Assembly: GCA_027924645.1 (NCBI GenBank)
Contig: BSBN01000334.1
Location: forward strand, 62,001 to 126,000
Reading direction: 5' to 3'
Source of the DNA: Cunninghamia lanceolata
Taxonomy: Eukaryota; Streptophyta; Pinopsida; Cupressales; Cupressaceae
Length of the DNA stretch: 64,000 nt
Shown: piece after piece, positions 12,022 to 23,694 of the stretch
Layout: every line of letters starts with the position of its first letter
Numbering within the stretch: position 1 is the first letter of the stretch
Translations under genes and position numbers: made by a program
Notes under the pieces: model-generated
Told to the model about the DNA's origin: nothing
Databases searched by the model: none
Seen by the model: the letters and a program-made list of their open reading frames with translations, nothing else

Positions 12022-12954
12022 TCAACTTGTACTGCCTTCTTTCTTCAAATGGGCATCATACATGGTAAATGCAGCTTGCATCCCCAAACTATATGGACTG
12101 ACAGTGTTCTTGAAAATCATTTGGGCTCTGACTATTGCATCCCTTACTGTTGTAATTGCTTTAGCATGACTAGTTAACTTGGCCTTTATATTCTCCAAAG
12201 TTAACTGGTTGTCTAGAATATTATCCATGGAAGCAATTGAAAAGGTTTTATCTTCAAACTCCTTCTAAAACATGTTCTCAAACTCTTGGGTCATCTCATC
12301 CACATAAAGAAATTGATTATCCTTAGATACCAAATTGCACGGCAGCTCCTCCAACTTATGTAAGAGACTAATGTCACTTTGGTCACCCAACTTCTTGGCA
12401 GTTTCTAGATCCTTGATCAAGTCCTTCAAAACATTGCTCTGATATGTCAATGCTTCCTTAGTCTCTATGTATAAATCCCTATTTGGAATAACACCAATTG
12501 ATATCAAAGCATTTATCTTCAATTTCCTCATTTTTGTCCATTTATCATATTCTTGTTGAGCACTAGTAAAATCAAGTTTTACAACATCAACCAAAATGGG
12601 GCACATGAAAACTTTATCAATAAACTTTGGGTCCAATCTTATGATCACATTACCATTTGCATCCACTACTTCCCTAGTGTCTTTGTTGTAGAAATGAGCA
12701 CACTGAAGAACGAACTCTGTATTATGAGTTGCCACTAGAAATGATGACACCAACTAAATGTTGCTAGCTACAATCTTCTTCATCAGAGAACTAGGGTTGT
12801 TTGACTTAGTCCTTTCTACAAACTCAACCATGTATACATGGGTAATCCCTGTATCCCAAATATCATCAACATTCGAGGTAATTGAGGTGATAAAAAAAAC
12901 ACCTTGATACTTGTACTTCATTACTTTTGACTTCTTCAGAGACAGCTCAGTCAT
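12022..12954 (-). pseudogene. unknown ORF encoded inside the U3 of element B LTR (copy 1)
   Basis: A single frame of 311 codons from an ATG in MTELSLKKSK to YDAHLKKEGSTS. It is broken by stops at 12754-12756 and just above 12262. The solo LTR holds the same frame at 29192-30124, open for about 210 codons. Differences between the copies often leave the reading intact, which suggests it was once a real protein. It is rich in charged residues and its second half (SNVLKDLIKDLETAKKL) looks helical. It does not resemble gag, pol or an env. It lies upstream of the LTR TATA box, so it would sit at the 3' end of the genomic RNA. I do not recognise it. Confidence 0.55.
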
Positions 12955-13369
12955 TTGGAAAATTAACACCAGAAGGATGTCGATGAATAGAGAAAACTTG
13001 CAGAAGAATCTACAACAAAAATCCATGATCATGCAGTTAGGGTAAATATTGGTAATTTGAGAAAACTGCATGTTGATGATCATGACTACAGGAGTAAACT
13101 TGAAAGGGCTAGAGCGCAAGCGGGTTGAAAAAATAGAGGAAAGTAGGCTCAAGAAAGCAAATTGGAAAATCTCCCAGAGTTAGAAAAATTTGAGGGAGTG
13201 AATGCATGGGAGGAAAAATTTTCCACCCTTGAATCTGAGGGATAATCTACAGGTGTGAGGGCGAAAATTTTTTTTGACCCTACATGTTGGGGGATAAAAC
13301 TATCTTTCATGTCTGAGCGGCAATTTTTGCTGACTTTGCATGTTAGGGGTAGATTTGCAAGTTTTGTGT

Positions 13370-14730
13370 AATGGTGGCAAATTCTACCAACCATACACTT
13401 GGTAATTCATGAGGCTTATGTAGGGTCAATGGAAATTGCCAACCATACATCTTGGAAGTTTAATGCAAGGGTGTGCAAGCGGCAAAAATTGCCAATCTAG
13501 CATATTAGCAAACTTTTGAGAACACATGCATTGTCAACGAAATTTGCCAACACAACACATGTGTTGGGTCATAAAGTCATAAGTGTTCTGGCAGAAAAAA
13601 TAGCTGCTTTCACATATATGCGTATAGGTAAAAATTCAAAAGACATGTCTTGTCGGCAAAAATTGCCGCCGATACATGTGGTGGTTTCTATGTAAAATCA
13701 GTGGATAAAACCGATGATACATATGACAGGATTGTTTAAAGGAAACTTCATAATCGGTGAAAAAATCCTGATCATACACACATATGAATAAAAATAGAGA
13801 AACCCTAACCTAATACAAAACAATAAACAAACAAAGACTTGTGGGGTTCAATCGATTGAATTAGCGTTTTTACCAACCAGGGAAAATGTAGGGTAAATCA
13901 GTGAATAGGGTTCTGACTAGCATTTTACTAGTTTTAAAACATCAATAAAAAGAAAGAAAACTATACTTATATTTTCAAAAAAATTTGTAAACAATCACAA
14001 ACACCAAAAAGAAATCTAAACAATGTTTTTACAATTCAAATAGAAACCCTAATATGTAAAAATGAAAACAACAAAACAAAAACCCTACCTCGTCTAGGAG
14101 ACCAAAAACCCAGGTGTGATTTCAAAGGCTAAAAATTAGCTGGAATCCATTTGAATCCGCAAGTCAAATGGTCTCCAAGTGTTTTTACCAGACATTTTGA
14201 AGGTAGAGGAATGAAAACAAACTAAACGAAAGAAATGAAACAATTAAAAAGGTTTAAAGTGTTTTTACCAGGCATTTTGAAGGTAGAGGAATGAAAACAA
14301 ACTAAATGAAAGAAATGAAACAATTAAAAAGGTTTAAAACTAAGAGCATAAAGAGAACACGAGTTGCAATAAATGCCACTGAAATTCGTGATTTGCAAGA
14401 TCTTGCTCGGTCGGTAGAAAAAGCCGACACAGCCCATGATCAACACCATGCTATGGTGGCAAAAATGGCTGATAGGACATGTTATCAATACCTTGCAACA
14501 ACGGAAAAATAGGCCAACACTATAGGTTGTTATCCACATGTAAAAGTAGTAATAATTACTGACTTTGCAAAGCTAACTTCAACAAAGAACATGTATGGGC
14601 GACAAAAATCGCCACCCATACATGTTCAAATCAAAAACAAGAAAAACATGCAAAAGCGGCAAAATTAGCTGACTTAGCACAAAGATATGCAAGAGCAGCA
14701 ATATTGACTGACTCTTCATATTAAAACCGA
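13370..14730. repeat. cluster of imperfect palindromes (GGCAAAAATTGCC type) in element B U3
   Basis: At least eight imperfect palindromes follow the pattern GGCAAAAATTGCC, often beside CATACATG. Clear cases are near 13469, 13651 and 14453. A long stem at 14587-14627 has arms starting GAACATGTATGGG; its counterpart in the solo LTR (31678-31718) pairs at 16 of 17 arm positions. They could be protein-binding sites or fold-back structures. The function is unknown. Confidence 0.5.
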
Positions 14731-15169
14731 GAAATTTTCTAACACCCAAAATAGTCAAAATTTATATTTTGATAGGCTTGTAACTTAGTTGATCTTCACG
14801 AATCTCAAGAAATCAACTAAGGGGAATGTCACAAACTATTCTAATGATGTCAGATGACTCCACATGAGGTCAAGAGGACTTGCCTTGATTTACAAACTTA
14901 GAGTGTAGGTTACGAAACGGACAAGTTTCGTAGGGGTTGTCTACAAAAATGAGCACAACTAATTTCGAGAACAACAACTGGGGTACTTCCTTTGATCAAA
15001 CTTTGAAATGATCAAAGGGAGAAGAATCTAGTCTCTAAGTGCCTTCATCCATGCCATTAGGCTATAGAGTCAAGCTACCAAAAAGAAAAAGACACAAAAG
15101 ATAAACAAAAATGAAAAATCAAACAAAAACAAAAACTATACACATGTACATGTGAACTTATCTGATACT

Positions 15170-16140
15170 TCATGTATTGAAGTGCTTCAGATGTTGTCCA
15201 CTATGAGGCAGAAAGAATGGTGATCCCTCAAGATACTCCAGCAAGAAGCTATTTTCACCACAAAATTGATGAATGATGAACATGCCTCTCCATAGGGAAT
15301 CAAACTTCCCATGAATTCCTTTTGGCTCTCTCCTCTTGTCCCATAACAAGACTTGATCCCCAATTTGAAATTCTCTAGCATTTGCCTTCTTGTCAAAGAG
15401 CTTCTTTACCTGAATTTGATGCTCAGCAATATGGTCTACTACCATAACCCACTACTCTTCAAGTTCAGTGAGGTACATTATTCTTTTGTCAATAGAACTT
15501 TCAAAAGTTCTATCTTCCACTACTTTTGCCAACCTCAAAGCTGACAATTCCAAAGTAATAGGTATCTCCACATTCAAACCATACTAAAGCTAAAATGATG
15601 ACATACCTATTGCCCTTTTGAGAGTAATTATGTCCACCCATAAAGCATCAAACAATGATTTATGCCACGTTCTTTGATTATCCTCCACTAGTTTCCTGAT
15701 AATTGTAACCAGATTCTTGTTGCTAGATTTTGCCTGACCATTCCCTTGGGAATAATAGTTTGATGAATGAGAAAGAATGATCCCATATTCAAAACAAAAA
15801 CTAGTGATCTCATTTGAAGAAAAGAACGTAGCATTATCTGCTACAATTTTGTTTGGAAGTCCAAACCGGGAAATGATATTCTCCTTGAGAAAATTACATA
15901 CTACCTCAGAAGTGGTATGCTTGACTGGAATTGCCTCCACCCACTTGGTGAAGTAATCTATTGCAGTGAGAACAAAATTGTGTCCCACACTTGATGGTGG
16001 GTTCACAACACCAATGAAGTTAATGCCTTCTGCAATCACAACTGGTTTTAGTGGTAGTGTGGCTAAATTAGGCTTTCCAACAAACTGCTGACAGAGTTCA
16101 CATCTACGTACCCAGTTGTATGCATCCTAAAATAATGTAG
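15170..16140 (-). pseudogene. element B integrase (catalytic residues lost)
   Basis: The core (15590-16039) is readable with DYFTKWVEAIPV and IVADNATFF. The first catalytic Asp is Asn (GINFIG instead of GIDFIG) and the Glu is Lys (NGQAK). Both fit G-to-A changes on the coding strand. Upstream (about 16080) a zinc-finger Cys pair is partly visible. The C-terminal module (15170-15445) has VLLWDKRREPKG and HGKFDSLWRG, a GPY/F-like end. The pol stop is 193 bases from the LTR. The frame differs from that of reverse transcriptase, so a frameshift also separates them. Confidence 0.8.
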
Positions 16141-16619
16141 GCCAATAGTACCTAGCCTGCAAAATTTTATGAGCTGTTATAGGTGTAGAAAAATGTCCTC
16201 CACAAGCCAAATTGTGAAGACTCTAAAAGTTTGCTTTGTTGTGCTTTATCCACACAATGGAGAAAAACTTCATCAAGGCTTCTTTTATACAAACCATTAT
16301 CTCACAAGACATAATTTGCAGCCTTTAGCTTGATAGTTCACTTCTCTTTATAAGATAAATGAGAAGGACACTCACCATAGGTGAGAAAATGAGCGATATT
16401 GGAATACCACTCATCTGTAGTAGTAACAAAGAGAACAGTTGGCATAGCCTCAACCTCTACCTCTTCATCACCTGTTTCTTTTGGGACATTGTCAACAATC
16501 AGCTAACACAAACCTCTACCACGCACAAGCTTGGTGGGTTTAATATCAAGATCAAACTCTTAAATTTTGGAAATCTAATTGCCCCTTTTAGTCCCAAATT
16601 CTTGTTATCTTAGGATAGA

Positions 16620-16880
16620 TTTCACTATTGTATCTGACACCAAAACAACAGTATGTGAATTTAGAATGTGAAACTAGAAATGCTTCACTACCTTTACCAT
16701 GACATAAGCGTGTTTCTCCATATTTGAGTACTTCAGTTCATGAGCCTTTAGAGGGCAACTCATAAATGAAATAGGAGATTCCACACACTCTTCATTCTAC
16801 TGAACAAGAATGGCTTAAAGTGTATGCTCGGAAGCATAACTATACATTATGAAATCTTTAGTATAGTCAGGACAAACTAG
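16620..16880 (-). pseudogene. element B original RNase H region
   Basis: The frame reads IMYSYASEHTL, stop, AILVQ, then PISFMSCPLKAHELKYSNMEKHAY. This matches the RNase H connection region that follows reverse transcriptase. The first catalytic Asp is missing, as in element A. Stops are present. Confidence 0.55.
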
Positions 16881-17210
16881 AACTAGAGCATGAGCTATGG
16901 CCCTTTTAATATCCTCGAATGCTGCCTTACCTTCCGCACTCCAACAAAAAGTGGTCTAACCCTTCATCATATTGACAATATGATGGGTTTTCTCTGCGAA
17001 TTCCAGAATGAACCTCTACAAAAAATTCACCTTCCCGAAGAAAGAATGAATTGTAGTCTTACTAGTAGGCAAAGTAAGATTTTGGATAGATTTGACCCTT
17101 TCTGATTCAATTTTAGTACCTTCTCTACACACAATATGACTGAGAAGCTTACCCTCTGTAACCCCAAAAACTAATTTCTTAGGATTAAGAGAAATAACAT
17201 TTTGATGTCA

Positions 17211-17948
17211 TCATTCTAGAACTTGTCGCAAATGATAGGCATGATCTTGATGTTGTTTAGAGAAAACGGTCAAGTCGTCAAGATACACTACAATCAATTT
17301 CCCCATCTCATCTCTAGAAGTGAGGTCCATTGCTCTTTGGAAAGTAGCACCAGAATTAATCAAACCAAATGACATCCTATGGTATGCAAATGTGCTCCAA
17401 GGTGTTGTGAAGGCATTCTTGTATTGATCTGCTTCACTAACTTCTACTTGATTATAGCCTGAGAAACCATCTAACATGGACAACATCTCTGAACTAGTTA
17501 CAATTTGTAACACTTGGTCCATAATAGGTAGAGGATAGTTATCTTTTAAAGAAGATTGGTTCATATTTCTGAAATCAACACAAATGTAGATTTCTCCATT
17601 CTTCTTTCTCACAGGAACAATATTCGCAATCCAAGTGGAATGATCGATGGGAAAAATTATTCTAGCATTTAGTATTTTCTAGATTTTAGAAAGAATAGTA
17701 CCTGATACCTTGGGATTATACTGCCTCTACTTTTTCTTGTGAGGCAACGATCCAACCTTGAGAGGGATTTTGTGTTGAATCTCCTTGGGTCTGAAAGACT
17801 TCAGATCATCATATGAATATGCCAGAACATCAATGTAATGGAAAAGAAGTGTAATGAACTTGAATTTGTCATCAGCAGTGCAACATTTCCCGATGTTAAC
17901 CATCTTGGGATCTGCTTCAAAACTCAAATTTACTTGCTCAAATTCCAT
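17211..17948 (-). pseudogene. element B reverse transcriptase (broken)
   Basis: Lead-in 17727-17948 contains HYIDVLAYSYDDLKSF and HKIPLKVGSLPHKKK. Fingers and palm (17211-17612) show VRKKNGEIYICVDFRNMN, KDNYPLP, MLDGFSGYNQVEV, FGLINSGATFQRAMD and the catalytic box VVYLDDLTVFS. The catalytic Asp residues are present, but two stops lie between the segments and the frame differs from that of gag-protease-aRH upstream. It is a clear Ty3/gypsy reverse transcriptase. Confidence 0.85.
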
Positions 17949-18210
17949 GGATGAACTTGAATCAAGTTATTGTTGCTATTTGATATATCTATCATGCTTG
18001 TCAAATAACTTTTCTAGAGAAACCAAACCTTTTAGAATATTATTCCCTTTTAGCTAAAGAATCTCCTCACCAGTCTATGAATCTATTTCAGATACATATT
18101 CACACGGTGGAGAATCACTACATTCAAAATAGAGCTCATCAAAGTTATCTGTCTTCTCTAAGAAAGCTATGATCTGATTGTCACCATTCAAGACTTGTCA
18201 ATGGTTAGCA

Positions 18211-18660
18211 TTATCTAGCACGTTGGGTAAGAAAACCAACAATTGTGTACTTGTTGCCTTTAAAGTCCTTATGGGGGACCATAAGGGTGGCAGAGATAGC
18301 TAATGAATCAACATGATCATTAAACTCTCTTAGTACTGTAGATATGCCGAAAGCATCAAATCCTTCAATGAAATCCCAGACATGATTGCGGTAATATCTC
18401 AGCCTTTCATTCTTGGTCTGATAAAGATTTCTCACTTGACAAATGACAAGCTCAGCATCACCTTGTGCATGAAGATTTTTAATACCTTTAACACGAGAAG
18501 CCTCCATTCTAAGCAATAATGACTCATATTCAGTGGTGTTATTAGTATTATTGAACTACAGCTTATAGGAGAAAGGAAAGATATCACCTTGTGGAGATAT
18601 CAAAACTACCCCAACTCCAGATCTGGTGGAAGAACAACTGCCATCAAATTCTAAAATCCA
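18211..18660 (-). pseudogene. element B archaeal-type RNase H, upstream of reverse transcriptase
   Basis: Catalytic residues are readable in order: Asp in ILEFDGSCSS, Glu in TTEYESLLL, Asp in AQGDAELVI, and Asp in NDHVDSLAI. The domain is in the same frame as gag and protease, with one stop after FSYKL. It therefore sits between protease and reverse transcriptase, as in element A. Two separate elements with the same order argue that this is a lineage trait, not a local rearrangement. Confidence 0.75.
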
Positions 18661-19340
18661 AACATCATTTGAATTTCCCACTTTGATGTTTCTGCAACTA
18701 CCAGATTCTTCTTCATCAGAAAGAGAAGAATCTGGCATCACTAAGCTCTCATCTAAACTTTCATCTGAATTATCTTTTGATTCTCCATCTGAAATATCTA
18801 AACTCTCATTTGATGAACTAGAAGTATCTTCAATAGACAAGAAATAATTACCCATTCCTGAAGACTCAAACAAAATTTGGGCTTTTGGATTTTCAGTTTG
18901 GGTAACAATATATTTTGCCTCCTTCTCAGGAAGCAACTTTTGCATAACACCTTTAACATGTATCCTTGCCTCAGATAAATCCATGTTTAGTTCTCCACCC
19001 ACATCTTTACAAAAATTATGCCCAAGCAAAATGCCATAAGAAGCTGGAACATCGGTGACTAGGATAGTCATCTTGATCCTCTTATCTGGAAAGGCTGCAA
19101 ATGCAAATTGGGCATCCTTGATTTGGCCTAACAAAGGTACTTGCTTATTTTCCATTGAGAAACATCTCCCAAAGGTCCTAGTCAAAGTGAGACCAAGAGC
19201 ATTTGCCACCTTGGTGGTCATGACATTGTCAGAATCCCTAGAGTCTATTATACAATTGCTTAACTTATGGCCATTGACCAATAGAGAAACATAGAAGGTT
19301 TCTATCTTCCCCAGAGAAACAGGGGGAGTAGTGACTAGGT
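18661..19340 (-). pseudogene. element B aspartic protease and Ser-rich spacer
   Basis: The protease begins near FYVSLLVNGHKLSN. Its active site reads IIDSRDSD, where DSG is expected, so Gly has become Arg. It continues to SYGILLGHNFCKD. A long acidic Ser-rich spacer follows (about residues 140-205 of the 241-codon open stretch), with repeated SLDE and SDE, and leads into the RNase H. The frame is shared with gag. Confidence 0.75.
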
Positions 19341-20860
19341 TATTTTGGGTGAACCTATTCTTTGAGGAGTCATGGGAAATTTTACGAGAATCTTGCCCTA
19401 TAGGGACAATCTTGTTTTTAACATACTTAGCTAACCTATCAAACTATTCAGGATTAGCTTGTAGATACTCTACCTTAGACATATGGATTTTGGTTTTCCT
19501 AACATGATCTATTATGTCAAAGAGCTAAAATGAACTAGATACAAAGGAAGGAAATCCATCATTCTAGGTTTTGGTTGGGGTAGTATTGGTTTGAGGAACA
19601 AAGGTAGAAGAAACAAGATTGTTAGATGAACTTACTTGTTTATTGACAACCGGGTCCTTTGATTGGAAAGGCAACAGAGTTCCTCGCTTGGCAATTGAGA
19701 TCACAGGTTGAGGCTCCTCTCTTGTCTTTCCTTTATCAGATTGCTAATTTGATTGATTTTGGGACTTGGTAAAAATAGCATATGCTCCATCATATACTTC
19801 TCCTTCTCTTTTAGCTTCATCTTGGTAATTTAGAAAACCATTAGTAGAGTTGCTGGCTAATTCTTCTTCTCCTTCTATAAAAAGATTAGCATTATTCTCC
19901 TAATCCAAATCAGGTTGGAAAGAATTGTCATTTTCTACTTCATAGTAGCTAACTGCTAAGTTGACTGACGCTACTTTAATGGCAAGCTTCCCCTGTGTTT
20001 GCGGAAGATGATTTTGTTGCCCTTGATTTCTGGCAGCATTGCCTTGATATGAATTGTTAGGAAATGTGCTCCTTGGTATATCCCTATAAGAAGGAGTGGA
20101 CATACCTTGGGACATTTGCTTTTTTAAAGCTAGCAACTCATTTGCTAACTTTTGCACCATAGGATTTGTGGTGCTTGTGGAAGAATTATCAGTAGAGGGT
20201 TGACCTCTATTTCTGTTTGAATCTCTTCTTATCTTACCTGCAAGGATAAGATCATCTTCAACCTCTATAGCCAAACTTTGAGCTACAAGAAGATCAGTGG
20301 GACCAGCCCACCTTAACAGAAAACTTACCTCAGGAAGCTGAGTGATGATGAAGAAACATTTAAGATTCTCCACCGTTGGTTGAGCGGTTGTAGGAATACT
20401 ATTTGTCAATTTATTGAACTTGGCGATGAAATATTGCATGGGCTCATGTGGTTCTTTCTTCATATGTGTTAGCTAAGCTAACAAAGCATGTGCATCCTCC
20501 GTAGGCTTAAACCTGGCTTTAAACTTAGTTTTGAGAGTATTCCAACTAGTTATGGTTTGGGCTTGGAGGTGGTAGAACCAATCTGCAGTAGCACCTTGCA
20601 ATGTTTCTACAAAAAGTCGCACAGCCACATCTTCATGTTCTACCCATAGTACACCACAAGCTATGCAAAAAGATGCAATTTGTTCATCAGGATGGACCTT
20701 CCCATCACCATAGAATTTAGGGAAGTTCTTCCTTGAACTATGAGGTAGTTCATGCAGTGGTGGCGTTAAATTTAAAGGACCAAAAGTATTACCCCATGGG
20801 CCTTGAGCTACCATTATGCGTTGATTGAAAGGTGGGATAACAAACCTTTGAGGGATTCAC
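19341..20860 (-). pseudogene. element B gag
   Basis: Capsid-like sequence occupies 19900-20814. It includes FPKFYGDGKVHPDEQIASF, TLQGATADWFYHL and SWNTLKTKFKARF, the Retrotrans_gag pattern of gypsy elements. It then has PHEPMQYFIAKFNKL and a Gln/Asn-rich tail with YQGNAARNQGQQ. No CCHC zinc knuckle was found. The segment 19341-19899 continues the frame with several stops. An ATG at 20812-20814 is a usable start. Gag would form the particle. Confidence 0.8.
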
Positions 20861-21157
20861 ATAGATAAAACTCTATTAGTACTGGAGCTGGAAGCTTCAC
20901 CTAGTATCGGAGACCTAGCATTGGTAGGAGGAAAACTCCTTGTTTGCTAAAGCCAAGGTTGTGGAGGCAAAAGTCCAAAGTTATTTTGCTACATCAATTC
21001 AAACACATGATCAATAATGCCTTGAGCTCTCTTGCTTCTTGTATACTATGAGTTTGCCAAAATGTAATGTACTCAACAAAGGATTGGAAACAACTTAAAA
21101 CAATGGAAGAGGATGAAATTCTTCAACTCAAAGCATGAGGCTCCAAGTTGCGCGTTC

Positions 21158-21177
21158 TTCCCTAGTGGAGTCGCCAA
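21158..21177 (-). other. primer-binding site of element B
   Basis: The minus strand reads TTGGCGACTCCACTAGGGAA, starting five bases after the LTR. TTGGCGACTC-type sites are found in Tat/Ogre elements and are attributed to a tRNA-Arg primer (family knowledge; the tRNA match was not checked). It fixes the minus orientation and shows 21183 is the inner edge of the 5' LTR. Confidence 0.75.
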
Positions 21178-21182
21178 AAAAT

Positions 21183-22545
21183 TGTTGGGTGAATATTTTG
21201 TCGTTTAGCTAACCAACAACAAAATGGTTATATTGCCACAGCTATAATGAGACTGAGTCTCTCCTCTCAGCAAGGGGAGGTTCCCTATATATATTGAGCT
21301 TTTTCTAACAAGCAACTTTTAATACTTAAATAAACTAAAACTATTCTTGGGGTGTTTTCATTGCATCCTATTTTATTTTTTCAGAATAGATGTTTCTCTC
21401 CTCCAAAATGACAACTTCAAAAGAAATGATATTTAATAATTCCTAAACTGAGACAAACCATAGAAACACAAAGTCTTCTATTGTTTGACTTATTTCCCAC
21501 AAATAAACTTGATTGAATTTAAATGTAGCTCAAAGTCTCCACTTTCACCCAATATGATATAACTAACTTGAACACAATAGTTTACAGCACAAAGTCTTTA
21601 AAAAATTCTATTCTCACAAATATAAACACAAATTTCCACAATGAGAAAATAGCACAAAGTCTATTTAACCAAAACAAGAACACTTCTCTCAATTTTCAAT
21701 AAACTCCATGATTCCAGCAATGATCCAATATAGTATAACACCAATGACATAAGAACACTAATATTATAAAATAATATGATTCAACTCAAAGTTTGATACT
21801 CAAACTGCTTGCTTATATTGATATTCACTTGAAAATTTGATAAACATAAAAAGCTCAAAGTCTTGAAATGTTTTCCAATTTGGCAGAGTTTCTTTGCAAT
21901 AGATAAAAGATAATATTTACAATGGGGGTCCTCTTTATTTATAGGAGAGACTGAGAGCAAAAATAGGAAAAGTACAACTAACTATGACTTATTCAACAAA
22001 GGAGTCCTTTTTGATTTGGGACTTCCTATGTTTTTACATGTAATTACATCCGAGAAAAGTACATGTAAAACTGTCCAAAACCATTTCAAAAGTACATATG
22101 AAAAATAGAAAATAAACTAAGTTGTGAAAAACTACTTCAACTTGTACTGCCTTCTTTCTTCAAATGGGCATCATACATGGTAAATGCAGCTTGCATCCCC
22201 AAACTATCTGGATTGATAGTGTTCCTAAAAATCATCCGAGCTTTGAGTATTGCATCCCTTACTGTTGTAATTGCTTTACCATGACTAGTTAACTTGGCCT
22301 TTAGATTATCCAAAGTTAACTGGTTGTCCAGATATTATCCATGGAAGCAACTGAAAAGGTTTTATCTTCAAACTCCTTCTGAAACATGTTCTCAAACTCT
22401 TGGCTCATCTCATCCACAGAAAGAAATTGATTACCCTTAGATACCAAATTGTACGGAAGCTCCTCCAACTTATGTAAGAGACTAATGTCACTTTGGTCAC
22501 TCAGCTTCTTGGCAGTTTCTAGATCCTTGATCAAGTCCTTCAAAA
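21183..22545 (-). repeat. element B 5' LTR, truncated by the duplication junction
   Basis: The first 1363 bases (plus reading) match the other B LTRs, including the TATA box at 21931-21946 and the end of the LTR-encoded ORF (22178-22543, partly open). It stops abruptly after GTCCTTCAAAA, where the full copies continue CATTGC. The next bases are element A LTR. No target duplication lies here, so it is a rearrangement break and not an LTR end. Confidence 0.85.
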
Positions 22546-22550
22546 TAGGG
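22541..22550. other. junction of a ~17-kb tandem duplication (B LTR joined to A LTR)
   Basis: CAAAA belongs to the B LTR and TAGGGGC to the A LTR (equivalent to 5406 onward). The two parents share at most one base at the join, which suggests end joining and not homologous recombination. Confidence 0.8.
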
Positions 22551-23549
22551 GCATGGATATTAGGAAATATCTAGATAGTAGAACTCATGAAATATCCTCG
22601 AGTTGAAAGTCCTGATGATGTCACCCCTTTTGAGGTGATCCTTGGCTATGAGAAAAGTGATGTCATCAGCATATTAAGAAGGTTCGAACATTAGGATAAT
22701 GTCTGGACATTAAGACTTGTGAAATATCCCATGCCAGAATGTCCTGATGATGTCATTGGCACGTGCAGTTTGAAGGATCTAGACATTCGGGAATGTCTAG
22801 ATATTTGAGAAATGATATGACATCATTGAATGTCCTAATGATGTCATCACTATTGAATGCTTCTTTGGAAAAGGATCTAGATGACATCACCCTAATATGC
22901 ACATTGAAAGGTCAGGACACTAAGAAAAGGTATGCATATTAGGATGCGGGCTAATATCTAGATGACATCAGTGAAATTAAAACTCTATATGGGCTGATAT
23001 GACATGATGTCATCCGGATCAGGATGTTTGGCAAAGGTGAGGACATTCAACAAGGTTAATATTTAGATGAGAAAATATCCACATTATGCAAGCTATTTAT
23101 ACAAGTGAAGGATAAATGACATCATCAGGATGTGGATATGACAAAGGTATAAGGACAGATATTTGAAAAGTCAGGATATTGGGACTTATACTTACCAATT
23201 TTCTGAGCTTCTTGGTTGAGATAATATGCCTGGATATTAGCAAATATGAAGACATTCAAATGTGAATATGAATACCCAGAGGACCATTGACCAAGACTTT
23301 GACCTTGAATATCTCGGTGGTTTTAACGAATTTCACAATGTTTCAAAAGGCAAACTTGCATAGAATTTCATCCTCTATCATTTGGTAGGCTTCATGAGGG
23401 AGAAACCAGACTTTGAAATTTTAGGTAAACAGAGGCATACTTTGAAGGATTTAAGGGTTTTATGGCTTTAGCAGGGTTTAAAAAAGATTTAGCAAGCTTG
23501 AACAAATACAACCTTGGGCAGGAAATGCATGAAAATGTAGGTCCTAACA
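22546..23549 (-). repeat. element A LTR fragment (second copy, 1.0 kb)
   Basis: It corresponds to 5406-6409 of the 3' LTR and ends GGTCCTAACA at the same internal boundary. It retains the TGATGTCA-type array. It marks the left end of the second tandem unit. Confidence 0.85.
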
Positions 23550-23694
23550 TCGACTCTAGTTGAGGACAGATGATCGCAAGGCCATCATGAGGAACCATGA
23601 ATCTATGGTTAGGCAGGAGACCACAAAAAGAAGGGAAAAGGATACAAGGCAACACACCTATTTACATTAAAAATACACATGTGCATGGATATGA

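Larger units (their letters stand above)
11075..14976 (-). repeat. element B 3' LTR (3.9 kb)
   Basis: A complete LTR homologous to 28238-32067 and to the partial copy at 21183-22545. On the minus strand it comprises a U3 of about 3.1 kb, a TATA box at about 11827, and R-U5 of about 0.75 kb. U3 holds a conserved ORF (12022-12954) and a cluster of palindromes (13370-14730). Confidence 0.85.
11075..22545 (-). mobile_element. element B: Tat-like LTR retrotransposon with giant LTRs, nested in element A, 5' LTR truncated
   Basis: The 3' LTR is 11075-14976 (3902 bp), the internal region about 14977-21182, and the 5' LTR 21183-22545. The 5' LTR is cut off by a rearrangement. LTR ends are TGTTGGGTG and GAGAACAACA in plus-strand reading. 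The primer-binding site lies next to the right LTR, so the element reads on the minus strand. Gag, protease and aRH are in one frame (with stops), reverse transcriptase in a second and integrase in a third. A full copy would be about 14 kb, over half of it LTR. Confidence 0.85.

Noticed and set aside
21183..22545. Second solo LTR of element B
   Set aside because: It abuts the B primer-binding site, lacks a target duplication and ends inside the LTR sequence; it is the truncated 5' LTR.
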